Source: Flavobacteriaceae bacterium UBA3078 (GTDB lineage: Bacteria > Bacteroidota > Bacteroidia > Flavobacteriales > Flavobacteriaceae). From it: a stretch of 13,231 bases of DNA. The DNA is taken from assembly GCA_002366675.1 (NCBI GenBank), contig DFBO01000150.1, positions 1,037-14,267 of the forward strand, given 5' to 3'. Both the position numbers and the translations under genes were made by a program. Positions 8,351 to 13,231 of this stretch are shown in pieces (position 1 is the stretch's first letter; each line of letters begins with the position of its first letter). The notes under the pieces were generated by a model. That model was not told where the DNA came from and searched no databases. It was given only the letters and a program-made list of their open reading frames with translations.

Positions 8351-8752
8351 TTAATTATACTGAACCTTAAATATATCAATCAACACATCTGGTGGCACTA
8401 TTTTATTAGGAAAACTTTCCATTAAGTACAAAACTTTATTTATTGACTCATGGCTTAAGCCCATACGAATTCCGTAATTAAACAGTTTTATTCTTTCTTT
8501 ATGTGTATGTTCTTCATCAATATTCATTAATAAAACCAATCTATGAAATTGAACTATGCGTTCGCTATGAGATTCTAAATGAATATAATTTATAGGATGC
8601 TCTATTAAATAATCGAAGTCTTCTCTTGATATATCTAATTGTTTCGCAATTGCTAATAAAAAGTTATATTCAATCGGCTTTAAATTGCTTTCATTTTTTG
8701 CGAATGAAATCATTTCAGACAAAAGGCTTAGTTTTTCAACCTTGTTAATCAT
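8351..8752 (-). CDS. TerB-like small cytoplasmic protein
   Basis: The product is 133 residues, all-helical in appearance, with no signal peptide or membrane segment. The pattern KLSLLSEMISFAKNE, then a segment with EYNFLLAIAKQLDIS, then RIVQFHRLVLLMNIDEE, and an ending in KIVPPDVLIDIFK resembles a Bacteroidota family with the TerB (tellurite-resistance B) fold. The acidic metal-site residues expected in classic TerB are not obvious here: the position after the first helix reads NESNLKPIE. Tellurite resistance should therefore not be inferred. It is convergent with uvrB and divergent from the DUF1456 gene (220-base gap). Members of this family sometimes carry the name 'excinuclease ABC subunit B' in databases, as I recall, but nothing in this sequence resembles UvrB. 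Bases just upstream of the ATG are pyrimidine-rich, with no Shine-Dalgarno. The function is unknown. Confidence 0.75.
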   Translation of the reverse strand: MINKVEKLSLLSEMISFAKNESNLKPIEYNFLLAIAKQLDISREDFDYLIEHPINYIHLESHSERIVQFHRLVLLMNIDEEHTHKERIKLFNYGIRMGLSHESINKVLYLMESFPNKIVPPDVLIDIFKVQYN

Positions 8753-8972
8753 GGGAGGAATGGATTAATAATTACATTATAAAGATACTTATATACAACA
8801 TTTAATAATCCCTTATAATTTGTAACTTGTCGAAAAATTTAATGCATTTCATCGTTATTATCTTACATTTCAAAATAATAATTTATTAAAATGCTGATTA
8901 TCAACCTATTGAAATCACTATGCATTTGGTCGATTTTTTTAATAATGAATCATAAAAACAATATTTTCTAAC

Positions 8973-9245
8973 ATGACAAACAACGATATTTTTAAAAAAT
9001 TAAGAGTCGCTTTAAAACTACGAGATGATGAAATTGTAAAAATCTTAGAATTAGTAGATTTTAGAATTTCTAAGAGTGAACTTGGTGCCTTTTTTAGAAA
9101 GGAAGATCATCCAAATTACATGGAATGTGGCGATCAGATTTTAAGAAATTTCTTAAATGGTTTGGTCATCCACTTAAGAGGACCAATGCCAAAAAAAGAT
9201 GAAAAAAGACCAAACTATAAAACACAAAAAAAGAGCAATGATTAG
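8973..9245 (+). CDS. DUF1456 (YehS-like) family protein, single-repeat form
   Basis: This is a 90-residue cytoplasmic protein of unknown function. Residues 1-70 carry one DUF1456 unit: NNDIFKKLRVALKLRDDEIV, then FRISKSELGAFFRKEDHPNY, then MECGDQILRNFLNGL. Escherichia coli YehS, as I remember it, is about twice as long with two such units, and this protein matches the second unit best (the ECGDQ-LR-FL-GL ending). The tail from about 73 is Lys-rich (KKDEKRPNYKTQKKSND) and its last codons form one arm of a transcription terminator. The start ATG at 8973 begins right at the conserved NNDI. It stands alone, divergent from the TerB-like gene and convergent with the small secreted-protein gene. No good promoter is visible; TGCATTTG at 8921-8928 is one mismatch from TAnnTTTG but has no convincing -33 partner. 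Confidence 0.85.
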   Translation: MTNNDIFKKLRVALKLRDDEIVKILELVDFRISKSELGAFFRKEDHPNYMECGDQILRNFLNGLVIHLRGPMPKKDEKRPNYKTQKKSND

Positions 9246-9258
9246 TTGCTCTTTTTTT
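9226..9258. terminator. Bidirectional intrinsic terminator with a stop codon in its loop
   Basis: A perfect 13-bp stem is formed by A7-GAGCAA (9226-9238) and TTGCTC-T7 (9246-9258), with the 7-base loop TGATTAG. A-run and T-run flank the core symmetrically, so it can end transcription of the DUF1456 gene (plus) and of the small secreted-protein gene (minus, stop at 9274). The left arm is inside the DUF1456 coding region, and the TAG stop (9243-9245) is in the loop. Confidence 0.9.
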
Positions 9259-9273
9259 ATTTAAAAACTTTTT

Positions 9274-9609
9274 CTACTTAACGGTTAATCTAACTGGCAC
9301 AACATAAGTTATACCTTTATCAGCCGTTTGTGTTGGCAATTTATTGTAGTTTAATCTACTCTTAATATAGCCTTCTAACTGACTATTATCTGTATCTACA
9401 TTTAATACTACAATCTCATTCTTTTGATTTAGAACAAAAGTTACTTTAGCTAATAACTCATCAGCTATTCTAAAATTCGGACTGTCTAATAAGGCTGCAA
9501 TTTCTGTAGATAAAACTGAAGGCTCTTCATTTGTTGGATTTGTGCTTGCAGAAAGCACGCTTGAAAAAGTAATTGCTAAAACAAGCACTAATTTTTTAAT
9601 AGTTTTCAT
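9274..9609 (-). CDS. Small secreted protein, possible minimal TonB-C-like fold
   Basis: The product is 111 residues. Residues 1-20 are a clear Sec signal peptide (KK at 5-6, core LVLVLAITF, SSVLSAS cleavage region), so the mature protein is about 90 residues and likely periplasmic or secreted. There is no lipobox cysteine and no T9SS domain. The mature part has a spacer, then IAALLDSPNF (37-46) and KVTFVLNQKNEIVVLNVDTDNSQLEGYI split across 55-82, ending in a strand ITYVVPVRL (100-108). Strand, turn, strand, helix and a final VPVRL strand echo the TonB C-terminal domain as used in small bacteroidete periplasmic proteins. This is a pattern-level inference only; the usual P-W/G-K-P-V landmarks are absent. 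It is transcribed alone, between two terminators with the same core. No TAnnTTTG promoter is evident upstream. The function is unknown. Confidence 0.8.
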   Translation of the reverse strand: MKTIKKLVLVLAITFSSVLSASTNPTNEEPSVLSTEIAALLDSPNFRIADELLAKVTFVLNQKNEIVVLNVDTDNSQLEGYIKSRLNYNKLPTQTADKGITYVVPVRLTVK

Positions 9610-9753
9610 AATATTCGTTTTTAATTGATTTATACTAAATAGACTTGATTAAAATAAAATTGTTACAGGACATACATCTGTTTAACGAATACTTAACATT
9701 ATTTTAGATACTCATTAACAAAATGATTACTAGTCTGTTAATTTTTTAAGACT

Positions 9754-9790
9754 AAAAAAAAGAGCAACCAAAATGGTTGCTCTTTTTTTT
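9754..9790 (-). terminator. Intrinsic terminator of sucC
   Basis: A perfect 17-bp stem is formed by A8-GAGCAACCA (9754-9770) and TGGTTGCTC-T8 (9774-9790), with the loop AAA. It lies 45 bases beyond the sucC stop on the minus strand, and read in that direction it ends in eight Ts. The symmetry would also let it block plus-strand transcription. Its inner core GAGCAA is the same as in the terminator at 9226-9258. Confidence 0.92.
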
Positions 9791-9835
9791 ATTAAACTTC
9801 TTCGCTTCTTTGCTAAGAATAAATTTCTATATAAT

Positions 9836-11026
9836 TTAAGACAATACTTTCTGTACTTTATCTGCAGCTTCTTGGAATTCTGTAGCGCTCAATACATCTA
9901 GACCAGAATTATCAATTAATTCTTTAGCGATATCTGCATTTGTTCCTTGTAATCTAACAATAATAGGTACAGCAATGTTACCCATGTTTTTATAAGCATC
10001 AATAACACCTTGAGCCACACGATCACATCTTACAATACCACCAAATATGTTAATTAAAATAGCTTTTACATTTGGATCTTTTAATATAATTTTAAAAGCA
10101 GCTTCTACTCTAGCAGCATCTGCAGTACCTCCAACATCTAAAAAATTAGCTGGTTCTCCACCTGCTTGTTTTATTAAATCCATGGTTGCCATTGCAAGTC
10201 CAGCTCCATTAACCATACAACCAACGTTTCCGTCTAAGTCCACATAATTAAGTCCTAAAGCTCCTGCTTCAACTTCAATAGGATTTTCTTCACGTAAATC
10301 ACGTAAATCGTTATAATCTTTATGTCTGTAAAGTGCATTGTCGTCAATAGTCACCTTAGCATCTACAGCCATAATTTTATTATCGCTAGTTTTTAAAACT
10401 GGATTGATTTCGAATAAAGAAGAATCTGACTGCACATAAGCAGTATATAAAGCAGAAACAAACTTCGTCATTTCTTTAAATGCAAGACCATCTAATCCTA
10501 AATTAAAAGCTATACGTCTAGCTTGAAAAGGCATTAAGCCAACAGAAGGATCTACTTCTTCAGTAAAAATTAAGTGTGGTGTTTGTTCAGCAACTGTTTC
10601 AATATCCATTCCACCTTCTGTAGAATACATAATCATGTTCTTACCAGTAGCACGATTTAAAAGTACAGACATATAGAATTCACTCGTTTCAGTTTCACCT
10701 GGATAATAAACATCCTCTGCAATTAAAACTTGATGAACTTTCTTACCTTCAGCAGACGTTTGTGGTGTAATTAAATTCATACCTATTATCTGACCTGCAA
10801 TCTGTTCAACTTCTTGAAGGTTTTTAGCAAGTTTAACTCCTCCGCCTTTTCCACGTCCACCAGCGTGAACCTGAGCTTTAATTACGTGCCAACCTGTTCC
10901 TGTTTCAGCAGTTAATTGTTTAGCAGCAGCAACAGCTTCTTGAGCATTTTTTGCTACCATTCCTCTTTGAATACGTACTCCAAAGTTTGCTAATATCTCT
11001 TTTCCTTGATATTCGTGTAAATTCAT
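9836..11026 (-). CDS. sucC: Succinate-CoA ligase [ADP-forming] subunit beta
   Basis: SucC is the nucleotide-binding subunit of the TCA-cycle enzyme that converts succinyl-CoA to succinate with formation of ATP or GTP. Its partner is SucD. From the ATG at 11026 the product is 396 residues, the normal length, and opens with the invariant MNLHEYQGKEIL. Landmarks are the ATP-grasp glycine loop HAGGRGKGGG (54-63), the Mg-binding acidic segment FEINPV (205-210), VNGAGLAMATMD (272-283), FLDVGGTA (295-302) and the subunit-interface/phosphate segment NIFGGIVRCD (326-335). The frame stays open 30 codons further upstream to an ATG at 11116, but that extension has no family counterpart and a promoter lies inside it. 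sucD is not adjacent on either side, so this is a stand-alone unit ended by the terminator at 9754-9790. Confidence 0.97.
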   Translation of the reverse strand: MNLHEYQGKEILANFGVRIQRGMVAKNAQEAVAAAKQLTAETGTGWHVIKAQVHAGGRGKGGGVKLAKNLQEVEQIAGQIIGMNLITPQTSAEGKKVHQVLIAEDVYYPGETETSEFYMSVLLNRATGKNMIMYSTEGGMDIETVAEQTPHLIFTEEVDPSVGLMPFQARRIAFNLGLDGLAFKEMTKFVSALYTAYVQSDSSLFEINPVLKTSDNKIMAVDAKVTIDDNALYRHKDYNDLRDLREENPIEVEAGALGLNYVDLDGNVGCMVNGAGLAMATMDLIKQAGGEPANFLDVGGTADAARVEAAFKIILKDPNVKAILINIFGGIVRCDRVAQGVIDAYKNMGNIAVPIIVRLQGTNADIAKELIDNSGLDVLSATEFQEAADKVQKVLS

Positions 11027-11085
11027 CTTTATTGAATTATTTGTTATTTCATTAAAAGAAAGGAATCTCTTAATTTTTTGTTGCA

Positions 11086-11116
11086 CAAAAGTAAACAACC
11101 TAATACTTTTAACCAA
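11086..11116 (-). promoter_or_regulatory. Probable sucC promoter
   Basis: On the minus strand, TACTTTTG (11093 down to 11086) matches the -7 consensus TAnnTTTG. TTGG (11116-11113) sits exactly 19 bases upstream as a -33 TTG element, the spacing expected for Bacteroidota sigma-A promoters. Transcription would begin near 11080, leaving a leader of about 55 bases before the ATG at 11026. Confidence 0.65.
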
Positions 11117-11207
11117 TAAATTCTATAGGAACTATTATTAAATTGAAACATTTCTAATCTGTTCAAAAAAAAAAATTGAATTGTTATTCGTTTTTTATAG
11201 AACCTCT

Positions 11208-11215
11208 TAAATTTG
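11208..11215 (+). promoter_or_regulatory. Probable -7 element TAAATTTG for the Crp/Fnr-type gene
   Basis: TAAATTTG fits TAnnTTTG. TTG at 11181-11183 is 24 bases upstream, somewhat too far for an ideal -33, and an A11 run (11165-11175) lies just beyond it like an UP element. The predicted leader is about 45 bases to the ATG at 11264. Confidence 0.45.
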
Positions 11216-11263
11216 TATTAATTCATTAAGCAAAACCATAAAATATAATTTCTTTAAATTATT

Positions 11264-11857
11264 ATGTCTTTATCTAAAACAGAAATTGAACAATTGGTCG
11301 AACAATATATTCCTTATCTAAAAAAAAAGGAAATAGAACTTTTTTTAAACCTATCTCAATATGAAGTTTATAAAAACAAAGAGATAATACTTAAATGTGG
11401 CCGATTAGATAAACACCTTTTTTTAATTTTAAAAGGCTGTTCAAGAGCTTACAGCATTAATGAAAATGGTCATGAACTTAATTGTCACTTAAGAGCAGAA
11501 GGTTATTTTTTTGGTGATGCAAGAGTTTTCGAAGACAAACCACAAATACTGAATACCGAAGCAATAGGTGATACACATATCCTTAAATTCAACGTTGAAG
11601 AATTAGAAGCATTGGGCTATAAAAACCCTAAAATAATGTTGCTTCATATCAATATTTTAAAAGAGATAATTTCAGCATTTTCACATCGTATTTACACTTT
11701 TGTTTACATGACACCAAAAGAACGGTATTTAGATTTAATTAAGCAGAATCCTATGTATCTAAAAACAACATTTGATAAGCATATCGCAAGTTTTTTAGGT
11801 ATCAAACCCTTAACTCTACATAGAATTAAAAAAGAAGTTTCAAGAAATATCATTTGA
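11264..11857 (+). CDS. Crp/Fnr-family transcriptional regulator
   Basis: This is a 197-residue cytoplasmic DNA-binding protein, slightly shorter than E. coli CRP. An N-terminal cyclic-nucleotide-binding-type beta-barrel (about 25-115) shows HLFLILKGCSRAYSINENG (51-69) and GYFFGDARVFED (80-91). A long dimerisation helix follows (about 120-145), then a C-terminal winged helix-turn-helix with HIASFLGIKPLTLHRIKKEV (173-192). The phosphate-binding cassette is not canonical: aligned with CRP GELGLFEEGQERS, the Glu is Asp85 and the Arg-Ser pair is Ile95-Leu96, so cAMP binding is unlikely. There are no clustered N-terminal cysteines as in Fnr; single cysteines are at 45, 59 and 74. It is divergent from sucC (237-base gap) and 94 bases upstream of the sulfatase gene on the same strand. 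Regulation of the sulfatase is possible but rests on adjacency alone. The ligand is unknown. Confidence 0.88.
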   Translation: MSLSKTEIEQLVEQYIPYLKKKEIELFLNLSQYEVYKNKEIILKCGRLDKHLFLILKGCSRAYSINENGHELNCHLRAEGYFFGDARVFEDKPQILNTEAIGDTHILKFNVEELEALGYKNPKIMLLHINILKEIISAFSHRIYTFVYMTPKERYLDLIKQNPMYLKTTFDKHIASFLGIKPLTLHRIKKEVSRNII

Positions 11858-11882
11858 TATTTTTTTTAAAGCTCAATTCGTA

Positions 11883-11890
11883 TAGTTTTG
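11883..11890 (+). promoter_or_regulatory. Probable -7 element TAGTTTTG for the sulfatase gene
   Basis: TAGTTTTG matches TAnnTTTG and lies 61 bases before the ATG at 11952. The only TTTG upstream is at 11853-11856, overlapping the stop codon of the regulator gene and spaced 26 bases away, longer than ideal. A T8 run at 11860-11867 has no accompanying hairpin, so read-through from the regulator gene is also possible. Confidence 0.4.
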
Positions 11891-11951
11891 TATGGTCCTA
11901 AGGTTATCCATAACTTTATATACATTAATAATAAATACATAACAACTAATT

Positions 11952-13231
11952 ATGAAAAAACAAACAATCAATTTGCAAAGAGCAATCTATTTTTTTAGCT
12001 CACTTTTTTGCATGTTGTTAATTGTTTCTTGTGACACAAAACAAGATACTAAAACTGAGAAAACTGCTGTAGCTAAAGATGGCTTCAATGGAAAAATTGC
12101 ACTAGATGTCCGTGATTCAGAATCAGATTGGGCAGCTTACACACCAAAATCAGCTCCAGAAGGCGCTCCAAATGTTCTTTTTATTCTATATGATGATACA
12201 GGTTTAGGTGCTTGGTCTCCTTATGGTGGAGGTATTAATATGCCAACCATGGATAAGTTAGCTGCAAACGGTTTGACTTATACACAATGGCATACCACAG
12301 CTTTGTGTTCACCAACACGTTCTACCATACAAACAGGAAGAAATCACCACTTAAATGGGATGGCTGCGATTACAGAAACTGCCGATGGTTTTCCTGGAGC
12401 AAATGGAAGAATGGGACCAGAAGTAGTTCCGTTTTCAGCAATTTTACAAGAAAATGGCTATAGTACTTTTTGGATTGGAAAAAACCACAACGTACCTGAA
12501 CAAGATGTAGCTTCTGGTGCAAGCAAAAAACAATGGCCTTTACAAATGGGTTGGGATCGTTTTTACGGTTTTATTGGTGGAGAAACCAACCAATGGTATC
12601 CAGATTTAATTGAAGACAATCATTTTGTAGAAAAAGAATTTGAAGAAGGGTACCACCTTTCTAAAGATTTAGCAGACCATGCGTTAGGAATGATTCGTGA
12701 TCAACAAGCAACCAACCCTTCTAAACCTTGGTATATGTGGTACAATCCAGGAGCTAACCATGCACCTCATCACGCTCCAGAAGATTACATTGCAAAATAC
12801 AAAGGAAAGTTTGACGCAGGTTATGATGCCTACAGGGATTGGGTTACAGAACGTATGATAGAAAAAGGAATTATGCCAGAAGGTACTGTTAATACTCCAA
12901 TGAACCCTATGCGTGAAGATATGGCAGAAGCTATTGATATGGTACGCCCTTGGGATACTTTAAATGACGATGAAAAGAAATTGTTTGCAAAAATGGCAGA
13001 AGTATATGCTGCTTTTTCTGAATATACAGATGCACAAGTAGGTAGAGTTATTGACTATTTGGAAGAAAGTGGGCAATTAGAAAACACTATTGTATTGTAT
13101 GCAGCAGATAATGGCGCTTCAGGTGAAGGTAGTCCAAACGGCTCTGTTAATGAAAATAAATTCTTTAATGGATATCCAGATGAATTATCAGAAAACATGC
13201 AATACTTAGATGTTTTAGGTGGACCAGAAAC
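11952..13231 (+). CDS. Arylsulfatase lipoprotein (long, mycobacterial AtsD-like type), 3' end missing
   Basis: The first 426 residues of a sulfate-ester hydrolase are visible and the frame runs out of the window. Residues 1-26 are a lipoprotein signal peptide with lipobox LIVSC, so C27 would be lipidated. The sulfatase domain starts near 73 (APNVLFILYDDTG), with metal-ligand aspartates D81-D82. The signature CSPTR begins at C119 (codon 12306-12308), the cysteine converted to formylglycine; R123, then GRNHH (129-133). Further active-site candidates are K177 and H179 (GKNHN), H270 (NHAPHH) and the metal-binding pair D386-N387 (ADNGAS). The WYPDLIEDN segment and the ~50-residue insertion around DAYRDWVTERM resemble long bacterial arylsulfatases of about 750-800 residues such as mycobacterial AtsD. 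About half is therefore probably missing. The substrate cannot be read; in marine flavobacteria, algal sulfated glycans are common substrates. The maturation enzyme is not in the window. Confidence 0.93.
   Translation, partial: MKKQTINLQRAIYFFSSLFCMLLIVSCDTKQDTKTEKTAVAKDGFNGKIALDVRDSESDWAAYTPKSAPEGAPNVLFILYDDTGLGAWSPYGGGINMPTMDKLAANGLTYTQWHTTALCSPTRSTIQTGRNHHLNGMAAITETADGFPGANGRMGPEVVPFSAILQENGYSTFWIGKNHNVPEQDVASGASKKQWPLQMGWDRFYGFIGGETNQWYPDLIEDNHFVEKEFEEGYHLSKDLADHALGMIRDQQATNPSKPWYMWYNPGANHAPHHAPEDYIAKYKGKFDAGYDAYRDWVTERMIEKGIMPEGTVNTPMNPMREDMAEAIDMVRPWDTLNDDEKKLFAKMAEVYAAFSEYTDAQVGRVIDYLEESGQLENTIVLYAADNGASGEGSPNGSVNENKFFNGYPDELSENMQYLDVLGGPE

Noticed and set aside
10047..10247. 66-codon plus-strand open frame
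   Set aside because: It is antisense to the conserved C-terminal half of sucC; a shadow frame.
11027..11116. 30-residue N-terminal extension of SucC
   Set aside because: It has no counterpart in the family and contains the probable sucC promoter.
11858..11870. T8 run after the regulator gene as a terminator
   Set aside because: No GC-containing hairpin precedes the T-run.

Overview
The base composition is AT-rich and the gene content points to a Bacteroidota genome, most likely a marine member of the Flavobacteriaceae. The main evidence is two proteins ending in the type B C-terminal sorting domain of the type IX secretion system (T9SS), a choice-of-anchor L domain, promoter-like TAnnTTTG elements, a stand-alone sucC, and a sulfatase lipoprotein. 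Genus cannot be decided from this window.

Layout. Bases 1-6041 hold two tandem same-strand genes for secreted, surface-type proteins. The first enters from outside the window and shows 1209 residues, including ten full ~94-residue repeats, each with exactly two cysteines. The second (776 aa) is complete, with a signal peptide, a choice-of-anchor L domain, two copies of the same repeat, and a C-terminal half paralogous to that of the first. Next on the same strand is uvrB (6121-8124), a housekeeping nucleotide-excision-repair gene. A 226-bp gap after it holds nested hairpins that look like a dispersed intergenic repeat. Then come a TerB-like small protein (minus), a half-length DUF1456 protein (plus), and a small secreted protein (minus) that shares a perfect bidirectional terminator with the DUF1456 gene. 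A second terminator with the same core lies beyond sucC (minus, 9836-11026). Divergent from sucC is a Crp/Fnr-type regulator (11264-11857), followed on the same strand by a long-type arylsulfatase lipoprotein (11952 to the window end, truncated).

How the genes fit together. Most are unrelated single-gene units: a surface-protein pair, DNA repair, the TCA cycle, and small hypotheticals. Two groupings may be functional. One is the T9SS cargo pair, for which no PorP/SprF-like partner is visible here. The other is the Crp/Fnr regulator next to the sulfatase, which could be a regulator and its target, but that is inferred from adjacency only. I see no CRISPR array, prophage, transposase or RNA gene. 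The least ordinary items are the repeat architecture of the first protein, the structured intergenic element after uvrB, and a terminator whose arm encodes the end of a protein.
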